Positions 1-5,757 of a stretch of 6,380 nucleotides of DNA are shown one piece after another. The DNA comes from Ahrensia sp. (GTDB lineage: Bacteria > Pseudomonadota > Alphaproteobacteria > Rhizobiales > Rhizobiaceae), in assembly GCA_024639025.1 (NCBI GenBank), contig JAHEJF010000109.1, forward strand, positions 1-6,380. The letters run 5' to 3'. The notes under the pieces were generated by a model that searched no databases, was not told the origin of the DNA, and saw nothing but the letters and a program-made list of their open reading frames with translations. Positions within the stretch are counted from its first letter, which is position 1. The number at the start of each line of letters is the position of its first letter. The translations under genes and the position numbers were made by a program.

Positions 1-113
1 CGTTGCGCACTGTCCATGCCGCCAGTTACGGCCAGGAACAAGGGCGCCAAACCGGCCGGGTCGATGGTGACCAGCAGGGTGACTACCGCATTGATGATAA
101 TTTCGCTGTCCAT
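1..113 (-). CDS. MarC-family integral membrane protein, N-terminal fragment
   Basis: The reverse strand encodes about 37 residues from an ATG at 113 and then leaves the window. The visible part is a hydrophobic first membrane segment containing TLLVTIDPAGLAPLFLAVT, which resembles the start of MarC-family (UPF0056) inner-membrane proteins, where a V-x-IDP-x-G-x-xP-x-F motif is typical. The family was named from the E. coli marRAB neighbourhood; its transport substrate is not firmly established, although some members are annotated as small neutral amino acid transporters. An in-frame stop at 168-170 upstream and the absence of other good start codons support this ATG, although no clear Shine-Dalgarno sequence precedes it. 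The gene is divergent from gyrA, an arrangement I recall from many Rhizobiales genomes. Function beyond the family name cannot be judged from this fragment. Confidence 0.8.
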   Translation of the reverse strand, partial: MDSEIIINAVVTLLVTIDPAGLAPLFLAVTGGMDSAQ

Positions 114-152
114 TTTAATCGTGTCGCAGTTTGAGCCAATCGTGTTGCCCCA

Positions 153-180
153 ATTTGGCCCATGTTTTCATGGTCCAAAT
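153..180. repeat. Inverted repeat in the marC-gyrA divergent region
   Basis: ATTTGGCCCATG at 153-164 and CATGGTCCAAAT at 169-180 pair over 11 of 12 positions around a TTTT loop; the single mismatch is C159 against T174. It lies 40 bases upstream of the marC-like start and about 220 bases upstream of gyrA. There is no T-tract after it on either strand, so it does not look like an intrinsic terminator. It could be an operator for a dimeric regulator or a leader hairpin for either gene. Only the symmetry is seen; the role is inference. Confidence 0.55.
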
Positions 181-208
181 CAGTTTGCGCGGTTCATTTA
201 GATGCTGA

Positions 209-223
209 AGCGCTCCGAGCGCT
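209..223. repeat. 15-bp palindrome upstream of gyrA
   Basis: AGCGCTCCGAGCGCT is a perfect inverted repeat with 7-base arms and a single central C. AGCGCT is itself palindromic, so the same hexamer appears twice 9 bases apart. GC-rich palindromes of this size can arise by chance. It is recorded because it is one of three symmetric elements within 130 bases in the gyrA upstream region. Confidence 0.35.
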
Positions 224-255
224 GTATCAGCGCGTATGAAGCGGCGCAAGCAGAG

Positions 256-282
256 TTTTTGGCGCGTCTGATCGGCCAAAAA
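256..282. repeat. Inverted repeat TTTTTGGC / GCCAAAAA upstream of gyrA
   Basis: TTTTTGGC at 256-263 and GCCAAAAA at 275-282 are perfectly complementary across an 11-base spacer. The GGC/GCC core with A/T flanks could fold in RNA or act as a spaced operator. It is not a normal terminator because the U-rich side is part of the stem. The rest of 114-398 holds no supportable gene. Confidence 0.35.
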
Positions 283-333
283 TCAGGCACTCATTTTCAA
301 CGGTGGGAAATGCTCAAAAGACCGCTTAAAAAC

Positions 334-362
334 TTGGTTTTCAAGGGCAAAAGCGCTAGGTT
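334..362 (+). promoter_or_regulatory. Weak candidate gyrA promoter
   Basis: TTGGTT at 334-339 and TAGGTT at 357-362 are spaced by 17 bases, which would place transcription initiation near 369, about 30 bases before the gyrA start. Both hexamers match the sigma-70 consensus poorly (about 3 of 6 each). This is only the best-spaced pair I found on inspection of 114-398, so it is a guess rather than a call. Confidence 0.18.
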
Positions 363-384
363 CGGGCAATTGATTCTGAACTGT

Positions 385-390
385 GAAGAA
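385..390 (+). promoter_or_regulatory. Ribosome binding site supporting the gyrA TTG start
   Basis: GAAGAA lies 8 bases before the TTG at 399. An in-frame TGA at 384-386 means translation cannot begin further upstream, and the next in-frame ATG is codon 25, inside the conserved [13 protein letters not shown] block. The TTG is therefore the only standard start that gives a full N-terminus. Confidence 0.5.
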
Positions 391-398
391 GCACCGAT

Positions 399-3209
399 TT
401 GAACGATAAAACACCGATTGATGGTGACGGCGAAAATCCCGGCATAGAACCCATTTCCATTCTTGAGGAAATGCAGCGCAGCTATCTCGATTATGCCATG
501 AGTGTAATTGTTTCGCGCGCGCTTCCCGATGTGCGCGACGGCTTGAAACCGGTGCACCGGCGTATTTTGTATGCGATGCATGACAGCGGTTACCATTGGA
601 ACCGCAAATATGTGAAATCTTCGAAAGTTGTCGGCGATGTGATGGGTAATTTCCACCCTCACGGTGACAGCGCCATCTATGATTCACTTGTGCGCATGGC
701 CCAGGATTGGTCGCTGCGCGTGCCACTTGTCGATGGCCAAGGCAATTTCGGCTCCATCGATGGCGATCCGCCCGCTGCGATGCGCTATACAGAATCGCGG
801 CTTGAAAAAGTTGCACATGAGTTGCTGGAAGATATCGATAAGGACACGGTCGACTTTCAGGACAATTATGATTCATCGCAGGAAGAACCTAAAGTTCTGC
901 CTGCCCGCTTTCCCAATCTGCTGGTCAATGGTTCCGGTGGTATTGCGGTTGGCATGGCCACCAATATCCCGCCACACAATCTGGGTGAATTGGTTGATGG
1001 CTGTGTTGCGCTAATTGAAAATCCTGCCATTTCGCTGATTGATATGATGCAACATGTGCCGGGCCCGGATTTCCCCACTGGCGCCATCATATTGGGCCGG
1101 GGCGGCATTAAATCGGCATATGAGACTGGGCGTGGCTCGATCATCATGCGTGGCCGCGCCGAGATCGAACAACGCGCCAATGATCGCGAAGCGATTATCA
1201 TCACCGAGGTGCCCTATCAGGTGAACAAGGCCTCGATGATCGAAAAAATGGCTGAACTGGTGCGTGAAAAACGTATTGAAGGCATTTCAGACATTCGGGA
1301 TGAATCGGATCGGTCAGGCTATCGCGTGGTTGTCGAGATCAAACGCGACGGCAATGCGGAGGTGGTGCTCAATCAGCTCTACCGTTACACGCCTCTGCAG
1401 ACATCATTCGGTGCTAACATGGTTGCGCTCAATGGCGGCAAACCAGAGTTGATGAACCTGATGGACATGCTGCGCGCATTTGTGGCGTTCCGGGAAGACG
1501 TCGTTCAGCGCCGCACTAAATTCCTTCTGCGCAAGGCGCGCGACCGCGCGCATGTTTTGGTTGGTCTGGCCATCGCTGTTGCCAATATTGACGAGATCAT
1601 TCAGCTCATCCGCACAGCGCCCGATCCGGCAACAGCACGTCAGCAATTGATGACGCGGAATTGGCCGGCAAAGGATGTTGCACCGCTGGTCGAACTGATT
1701 GCGGATCCCCGTCACAAGCTTAATGAGGATGGCACCTACAATCTGTCCGAGGAGCAGGCACGTGCGATACTTGAATTGCGTCTGGCACGCCTGACAGCGC
1801 TTGGTCGCGATGAAATTGCTGACGAACTCAATACAATCGGTGGAGAAATCAAGGAATATCTTGAGATTCTGGCGTCACGACAGCGCATCCAGGACATTGT
1901 GAAAACTGAGCTTTTCGCCGTCAAGGAAGAGTTTGGCACACCACGTCGGTCTGAGTTGGCAGAAGGTGGCCCCGACATGGACGATGAAGACCTCATCGCC
2001 CGTGAAGAAATGGTCGTCACCTTTAGCCATGAGGGTTATATCAAACGGGTGCCGCTGGACACTTACCGGGCGCAGAGACGTGGCGGTAAAGGCCGTTCGG
2101 GCATGGCTACAAAGGACGAAGACTTTGTCACCCGCTTGTTCGTGGCCAATACACACACGCCCATCCTGTTCTTCTCGTCTCGCGGTATCGTCTACAAGGA
2201 AAAGGTCTGGCGCCTGCCGATCGGTACGCCAACATCGCGCGGAAAGTTCCTGCGCAACATGCTGCCGCTTGAGGAAAATGAACGCATAACCTCGATCATG
2301 CCGCTACCGGAGGACGAGGAAAGTTGGGCAGAATTGGACGTGATGTTCGCAACAACCCGAGGCACGATGCGCCGCAACAAGCTGTCCGACTTCACGCAGG
2401 TGAATCGCAACGGCAAGATTGCGATGAAGTTCGAAGAAGGATCGGGTGACGAAATTCTGGCTGTTCAGACCTGCTCGGAAAATGATGACGTGTTGCTGAC
2501 AACAGCTCTGGGGCAGTGCATCAGGTTCCAGGTGACCGATATTCGGGTGTTTGCCGGGCGAAATTCGACAGGTGTGCGCGGGATCAATGTTGCAGATGGC
2601 GATCACGTGATATCCATGGCCATTCTGGGCCATGTGGATGCAACAGCTGAAGAGCGAGCAGGGTATTTGAAACATGCTGCTGCGTTGCGGCGCTCTGAGA
2701 ATGAAGATGAAGAAAACGGCGTAACTTCTTCAGATGAAGAAGAAATTGCAGTTGCAGAAAATCTGTCCTCCGAGCGGATCGCCGAGATGGCGGAACGTGA
2801 GCAATTTGTGCTGACTGTTTCAGAATTTGGCTATGGAAAGCGCTCATCTTCCTATGATTTCCGGGTTTCTGGCCGTGGCGGCAAGGGCATCAAGGCGACC
2901 GATACGTCCAAAACTGGCGAAATTGGGCAGCTTATTGCGACATTCCCGGTCGAAAGCGATGATCAGATCATGCTGGTTTCTGATAATGGCCAGGTCATTC
3001 GGGTACCGGTTGACGGCATTCGTTTTGCCAGCCGTTCAACCAAGGGTGTCACGATCTTCAAGACCAGGGATGGAGAAAAAGTCGTTTCTGTTGAGCGAAT
3101 TTCCGAACCTGAGGACGAAGATGATTCCGAGGTCGATAACAATGCCGAGGGCGAAGGCGAAGGCATCGTCCCGGAGGCGCAGGATGCGCCCGATGAGCCA
3201 AAATCTTGA
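399..3209 (+). CDS. gyrA: DNA gyrase subunit A
   Basis: 936 residues. GyrA is the DNA breakage-reunion subunit of the A2B2 type II topoisomerase that introduces ATP-driven negative supercoils. Seen in order: the conserved start with [20 protein letters not shown] (about residues 30-48); the quinolone-resistance region with [10 protein letters not shown] (86-95); the catalytic tyrosine Y130 in AAMRYTE; the tower and coiled-coil region to about 510; then the C-terminal DNA-wrapping beta-pinwheel with the GyrA box QRRGGKG at 559-565, which separates it from ParC. Positions equivalent to E. coli Ser83 and Asp87 are S91 and D95, the quinolone-susceptible state. An acidic, low-complexity insertion (about 745-800, with SENEDEEN and SSDEEE) interrupts the pinwheel, and the last 35 residues are very acidic; I recall both from alphaproteobacterial GyrA. 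The start is TTG with GAAGAA upstream. The stop overlaps the start of the next gene. Confidence 0.98.
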   Translation: MNDKTPIDGDGENPGIEPISILEEMQRSYLDYAMSVIVSRALPDVRDGLKPVHRRILYAMHDSGYHWNRKYVKSSKVVGDVMGNFHPHGDSAIYDSLVRMAQDWSLRVPLVDGQGNFGSIDGDPPAAMRYTESRLEKVAHELLEDIDKDTVDFQDNYDSSQEEPKVLPARFPNLLVNGSGGIAVGMATNIPPHNLGELVDGCVALIENPAISLIDMMQHVPGPDFPTGAIILGRGGIKSAYETGRGSIIMRGRAEIEQRANDREAIIITEVPYQVNKASMIEKMAELVREKRIEGISDIRDESDRSGYRVVVEIKRDGNAEVVLNQLYRYTPLQTSFGANMVALNGGKPELMNLMDMLRAFVAFREDVVQRRTKFLLRKARDRAHVLVGLAIAVANIDEIIQLIRTAPDPATARQQLMTRNWPAKDVAPLVELIADPRHKLNEDGTYNLSEEQARAILELRLARLTALGRDEIADELNTIGGEIKEYLEILASRQRIQDIVKTELFAVKEEFGTPRRSELAEGGPDMDDEDLIAREEMVVTFSHEGYIKRVPLDTYRAQRRGGKGRSGMATKDEDFVTRLFVANTHTPILFFSSRGIVYKEKVWRLPIGTPTSRGKFLRNMLPLEENERITSIMPLPEDEESWAELDVMFATTRGTMRRNKLSDFTQVNRNGKIAMKFEEGSGDEILAVQTCSENDDVLLTTALGQCIRFQVTDIRVFAGRNSTGVRGINVADGDHVISMAILGHVDATAEERAGYLKHAAALRRSENEDEENGVTSSDEEEIAVAENLSSERIAEMAEREQFVLTVSEFGYGKRSSSYDFRVSGRGGKGIKATDTSKTGEIGQLIATFPVESDDQIMLVSDNGQVIRVPVDGIRFASRSTKGVTIFKTRDGEKVVSVERISEPEDEDDSEVDNNAEGEGEGIVPEAQDAPDEPKS

Positions 3210-3832
3210 TTGATTTCAATGTTTTGGTGACGTTCACGCTGGCTTGTATCGCCATTGTGGTGGTGCCCGGGCCAACTGTGACGGTGATCATTGCCAATTC
3301 CTTGCGCTCTGGCAGTTGGGCCGGATTGACGAATGTGGCTGGAACCCAATTCGGGCTTGTTTTGATGGTGGGGATCCTGGCGCTGGGCCTGCAAACCATT
3401 GTTGCCGCAATTGGCGAGGTTTTTGTATTTCTCAAGCTTCTCGGCGCGGCATATCTTGTCTATCTGGGTGTCCAGCTATGGCGTTCCAATGGTTCGCTTG
3501 CAGACCCCAATGATCTGAGCGTCAGGAAGCGCTCGCTGCAAGGCTACTTTTGGCAAGGTTTCTTTGTGATCTGGTCAAATCCGAAGGCATTGTTCTTTTT
3601 TGGCGCTTTCATTCCGCAGTTCATTGACCCAAGTGGTAACACTGCGCTGCAGACTTTGATGTTGGGCGCGATATTCATGTTGGTGGCAACCGTGTTTGAT
3701 TCGCTCTACGCGCTGGCGGGCGGCAAAACCGGAAGCTGGCTCACACAATCGAATATCCGTTTGGTGGAGCGGATCTCCGGAACTGCGCTGATTGGTGGCG
3801 GATTATGGTTGGCTTTGAGCAAACGCAGCTAA
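3206..3832 (+). CDS. LysE/RhtB-family translocator
   Basis: 208 residues, the usual length of the LysE/RhtB superfamily of inner-membrane exporters, which release amino acids or related small molecules. The protein is almost entirely hydrophobic, with about six membrane segments near 7-29, 41-63, 72-92, 114-138, 147-170 and 189-205. Family hallmarks are PGPTVTVII after the first segment (21-29), the glycine-rich [15 protein letters not shown] (36-50) and the [17 protein letters not shown] block (123-139). Substrate cannot be told from sequence; lysine, homoserine, threonine or other compounds are all possible. The TTG start overlaps the gyrA stop as TTGA, and an in-frame TGA at 3194-3196 excludes earlier starts. 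Only a weak GATGAG precedes it, so translation may depend on ribosomes finishing gyrA. It is not usually part of the gyrA-coaD block as I know it, so it may be a lineage-specific insertion. Confidence 0.9.
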   Translation: MIDFNVLVTFTLACIAIVVVPGPTVTVIIANSLRSGSWAGLTNVAGTQFGLVLMVGILALGLQTIVAAIGEVFVFLKLLGAAYLVYLGVQLWRSNGSLADPNDLSVRKRSLQGYFWQGFFVIWSNPKALFFFGAFIPQFIDPSGNTALQTLMLGAIFMLVATVFDSLYALAGGKTGSWLTQSNIRLVERISGTALIGGGLWLALSKRS

Positions 3833-3918
3833 GGTGTGCGGTGAAGCAAGAAAGCTGACAGTCCGCATGTTGTGGTAAGCGTGGCAACAACAACCAGAAT
3901 TGTATAAGTAACAAACAT
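3829..3918 (-). CDS. Possible 29-residue single-span membrane peptide
   Basis: The reverse strand has ATG at 3918, 29 codons and a TAG at 3829-3831 that overlaps the exporter's TAA on the opposite strand. A strong AAGGGAG Shine-Dalgarno sequence lies 6 bases before the ATG, better than those of several certain genes here. The peptide begins MFVTYTILVVVATL, continues through a threonine run and one cysteine (residue 18), and ends LLHRTP. It is one hydrophobic stretch long enough to cross a membrane, with its positive charge at the C-terminal end (HR). I do not recognise a family. Small single-span proteins often act as subunits or regulators of membrane complexes, but nothing here says which. 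It could still be a chance ORF; the start signal and hydrophobic composition are the main support. Confidence 0.42.
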   Translation of the reverse strand: MFVTYTILVVVATLTTTCGLSAFLLHRTP

Positions 3919-3924
3919 TCTCAT

Positions 3925-3931
3925 CTCCCTT
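3925..3931 (-). promoter_or_regulatory. Strong Shine-Dalgarno site for the small minus-strand ORF
   Basis: On the minus strand the sequence reads AAGGGAG, then six bases, then ATG at 3918. Both the match to the 16S rRNA tail and the spacing are close to ideal. It is the main reason to take the 29-codon ORF seriously. Confidence 0.45.
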
Positions 3932-3961
3932 GTCGACCATCACATTAGTCGTTGTGTGCGC

Positions 3962-3985
3962 ATGTGAATGTGTATTTGGTCACAT
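3962..3985. promoter_or_regulatory. ATGTGA-N12-TCACAT dyad, possible operator
   Basis: ATGTGA at 3962-3967 and TCACAT at 3980-3985 form an inverted repeat. A further TCACAT lies at 3940-3945, so the half-sites alternate in orientation. The dyad sits between the minus-strand small ORF and the secreted-protein gene and overlaps the -35 element of a candidate promoter. The half-sites resemble TGTGA/TCACA of CRP/FNR-family regulators, but those normally have a 6-base centre rather than one of 12 (14 between the TGTGA and TCACA cores). Binding by any named regulator is unproven. Confidence 0.3.
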
Positions 3986-4004
3986 CCCGTTTCAGAGCTA
4001 TGGT
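3976..4004 (+). promoter_or_regulatory. Candidate promoter for the secreted-protein gene
   Basis: TTGGTC at 3976-3981 and TATGGT at 3999-4004 are separated by 17 bases. The -10 matches the sigma-70 consensus at 4 of 6 positions and the -35 at 3 of 6. Transcription would start near 4011, leaving about 48 bases of leader before the ATG at 4059. Overlap with the ATGTGA/TCACAT dyad would suit regulation by a bound protein. This is inference from spacing and position. Confidence 0.25.
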
Positions 4005-4058
4005 TCAACGATTTCCCTGAATTTATGCTGAGGACTTTGCGCGTAGCTGGAGATAAAA

Positions 4059-4472
4059 ATGGTTGGAAAAACAAGCTCGAAATGCGTAACCGGCGCTGCC
4101 TTTTTGACTGCTGCCTTGTTGGCGTCTCCCGCCCAGGCGACTGGAACGATCGCTTGTGAGGCTACCGATGGCAGCGATGCGGCGATCATGTTGGGAGTCG
4201 GACGCTTGCCGATTCTAGCAGTCATCGGTGCTTTTGTGACAGCAGAAGGCCAGGATTGGTCGCTTGATGGCAGTGTCGGAACGCAGATCAGTGTTGGCCA
4301 GGGTTTTATGGACAGTGATCAGCTCCTGGTTGATCTCGTCGACACCAATATCGAGGAAGTTTTGATCTCTTTGCGTTTGTATCGAAACTCGACGGGTAAA
4401 TCATCAGCCGAGGCAGGCGTGCTCACAGTCCACAATGTCGGGGCGTATCCTGTGATGTGTGAAGAAGGCTGA
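4059..4472 (+). CDS. Small secreted protein of unknown function
   Basis: 137 residues, not recognised. The first 27 form a typical Sec signal peptide: lysines at 4 and 8, a hydrophobic core GAAFLTAALLA, and SPAQA ending at 27 as the probable signal peptidase I site. The mature protein of about 110 residues is expected to be periplasmic or released. It has two cysteines, C33 near the start and C134 near the end (Cys9 lies in the signal peptide), which could form one disulfide tying the two ends together. The middle alternates glycine-rich and hydrophobic stretches (IMLGVGRLPILAVIGAFV, then WSLDGSVGTQISVGQ), suggesting a beta-rich fold. There is no lipobox and no obvious enzymatic motif. GGAGA lies 5 bases before the ATG, so the start is good. 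It lies 51 bases upstream of coaD on the same strand with no terminator seen between, so the two may share a transcript. Confidence 0.82.
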   Translation: MVGKTSSKCVTGAAFLTAALLASPAQATGTIACEATDGSDAAIMLGVGRLPILAVIGAFVTAEGQDWSLDGSVGTQISVGQGFMDSDQLLVDLVDTNIEEVLISLRLYRNSTGKSSAEAGVLTVHNVGAYPVMCEEG

Positions 4473-4523
4473 AAGCGGAGGATTTGTCTTTCAACTGCAA
4501 CAGAATCCGGCTAAATCACTGGT

Positions 4524-5018
4524 ATGACGCAGCTTCGCACCGCTTTTTATTCAGGTTCTTTTGATCCCATCACGAATGGCCATATGGATGTTCTACGTTC
4601 CGCGCTGATCGCTTTTGATCGCGTGGTGGTTGGTATTGGTGTGCATGCAGCCAAGAAGGGCCTTTTTGCATTCGATGAACGCAAGGCACTTATAGAAGAG
4701 TGTTTGGCGGAGTCTGGTTTGGAATCCAGTCGGGTCAGTATTGTGTCTTTTGACAAGTTGGCCGTAGACGCTGCGCAGCAGGCGGAAGCACAAGTTATCG
4801 TGCGGGGCCTGCGGGATACTGATGATTTTGCCTTTGAAATGCAAATGGCGGGCATGAATTCTGCGATGAGGCCCGAACTTCCCACGATTTTTATGCCAGC
4901 ATCGGCTGCCACACGCCCGATCAGTGCCACATTGGTCAAGCAAATCGCTGCCATGGGTGGCGATGTATCACCATTCGTTCCCGCGCCGGTTGCCAAAGCG
5001 TTGGCAAGCGCACAATAA
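4524..5018 (+). CDS. coaD: Phosphopantetheine adenylyltransferase
   Basis: 164 residues, the normal length for bacterial CoaD. The cytoplasmic hexameric enzyme catalyses the penultimate step of coenzyme A synthesis: 4'-phosphopantetheine plus ATP gives dephospho-CoA and pyrophosphate. Visible motifs are the nucleotidyltransferase signature GSFDPITNGHMDV (11-23), with T17 and H20 in the T/H-x-G-H site; K45 in the AAKKGLF loop; the RGLRDTDDFAFEMQMAGMN block (94-112) that lines the substrate pocket; and ISATLVKQIA (133-142), the counterpart of the usual ISS-S/T-LVK nucleotide-binding segment. An in-frame TAA at 4512-4514 fixes the ATG at 4524 as the start. No good Shine-Dalgarno sequence sits close to it; the nearest strong one, GGAGGA at 4477-4482, is 41 bases away. 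The next gene follows after 23 bases. Confidence 0.97.
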   Translation: MTQLRTAFYSGSFDPITNGHMDVLRSALIAFDRVVVGIGVHAAKKGLFAFDERKALIEECLAESGLESSRVSIVSFDKLAVDAAQQAEAQVIVRGLRDTDDFAFEMQMAGMNSAMRPELPTIFMPASAATRPISATLVKQIAAMGGDVSPFVPAPVAKALASAQ

Positions 5019-5041
5019 CAGACAATTAGAGGATTACATTC

Positions 5042-5629
5042 ATGCGCATTGCCAATTCACTTGCTGGTCTGGCAGCAGTTGCCCTAATGGTGGCTGCTTC
5101 TGTTGGTTCAGTTTTTGCCGCCGATCCCGAAAACACCATGATCATCACGCTGGAAAGTGGTGAAGTCACGATCGCACTGCGCCCCGACCTGGCGCCGAAG
5201 CATGTAGAGCAAATCAAGCAACTCGTGCGGTCTGGCCAGTATGACAATGTTGTCTTTCACCGTGTGATCGATGGCTTCATGGCACAAACTGGTGATGTGC
5301 AGTTTGGTGACAAGCAAGATGGTTATGATTTGCGGCGTGCGGGGACCGGCGGCTCGGATCTTGGTAATATCCCTGCTGAGTTCACGCCTACGCCATTTGC
5401 GCGGGGCACAGTTGGCATGGCGCGGTCGCGCAATCCTAACTCCGCCAATTCTCAATTCTTCATCATGTTCGCCGATGGCGACTTTCTGAACGGTCAGTAT
5501 ACGGTTTTCGGTGAAGTTGAATCGGGTATGGAGTTGGTGGATGGAATCAAGAAGGGCAGCCAGGCGGCCAATGGTGCCGTTGATGACCCTGACCGCATGA
5601 TCAAGGTTGAGATTGCCGCTGACAAGTAA
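5042..5629 (+). CDS. ppiA: Exported cyclophilin-type peptidyl-prolyl cis-trans isomerase
   Basis: 195 residues. It begins with a signal peptide (MRIANSLAGLAAVALMVAASVGSVFA, cleavage likely after A26), so the enzyme should work in the periplasm, speeding cis-trans isomerisation of X-Pro bonds during folding of exported proteins. The cyclophilin domain (about 32-193) keeps the active-site set: FHRVIDGFMAQTGD at 72-85 with catalytic R74, plus F79, M80 and Q82; NPNSANSQFF at 131-140; and F148 and Y153 where human cyclophilin A has W121 and H126. Loss of that Trp is usual in bacterial enzymes and goes with low cyclosporin sensitivity. AGAGGA lies 8 bases before the ATG. It is a clear paralogue of the following gene and shares DPENT at the start of the mature domain. 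The symbol is used by analogy with the periplasmic E. coli PpiA. Confidence 0.93.
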   Translation: MRIANSLAGLAAVALMVAASVGSVFAADPENTMIITLESGEVTIALRPDLAPKHVEQIKQLVRSGQYDNVVFHRVIDGFMAQTGDVQFGDKQDGYDLRRAGTGGSDLGNIPAEFTPTPFARGTVGMARSRNPNSANSQFFIMFADGDFLNGQYTVFGEVESGMELVDGIKKGSQAANGAVDDPDRMIKVEIAADK

Positions 5630-5724
5630 TACTAGGTTCATAACAGCAATAGGGTGTATGATGCGCCACTGACTGTGTGCCGTATGGCAGGCTTGCCTGT
5701 GAACCCGGTTATGCCATTTAATTT

Positions 5725-5741
5725 ATGCGGGATGACCGCAT
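5725..5741 (+). repeat. Hairpin directly upstream of the ppiB ribosome binding site
   Basis: ATGCGG at 5725-5730 and CCGCAT at 5736-5741 form a perfect 6-bp stem with a GATGA loop, ending three bases before the Shine-Dalgarno AAGGAA. It could affect ribosome access or mRNA stability, or mark an RNA processing site between the two cyclophilin genes. There is no U-tract, so it is not an intrinsic terminator. A second small stem, CAGGC-TT-GCCTG at 5688-5699, lies upstream. Confidence 0.4.
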
Positions 5742-5744
5742 TCA

Positions 5745-5750
5745 AAGGAA
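5745..5750 (+). promoter_or_regulatory. Shine-Dalgarno site fixing the ppiB start at TTG 5758
   Basis: AAGGAA lies 7 bases before the TTG at 5758. The upstream in-frame ATG at 5725 has no such site, would begin inside a hairpin stem and would add 11 charged residues that relatives do not have as far as I recall. The TTG start gives MAYKDPENT, matching the usual N-terminus of this family in Rhizobiales. Confidence 0.7.
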
Positions 5751-5757
5751 AAAGACA

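Noticed and set aside
16..201. Plus-strand open frame of 61 codons at the left edge
   Set aside because: The first part is antisense to the MarC-like N-terminus and the rest runs through the inverted repeat at 153-180; no ribosome binding site.
283..876. Minus-strand open frame of 197 codons across the gyrA start
   Set aside because: It lies antisense to well-conserved gyrA sequence, has a low-complexity composition rich in His, Arg and Cys typical of shadow frames, and matches no family I know.
3837..3867. TGCGG/CCGCA pair after the exporter gene as a terminator
   Set aside because: The loop would be 21 bases and no T-tract follows on either strand; it also lies inside the small minus-strand ORF.
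4484..4562. Short TTG-started frame after GGAGGA in front of coaD
   Set aside because: The TTG is only one base after the GGAGGA, too close for initiation, and the frame soon ends inside coaD.
5108..5641. Minus-strand open frame of 177 codons over ppiA
   Set aside because: It is fully antisense to a certain cyclophilin gene; its length follows from the codon use of that gene.
5725..5757. ATG at 5725 as the ppiB start
   Set aside because: No Shine-Dalgarno site; the codon lies in a hairpin stem and adds an 11-residue extension, whereas TTG 5758 has AAGGAA and the expected N-terminus.
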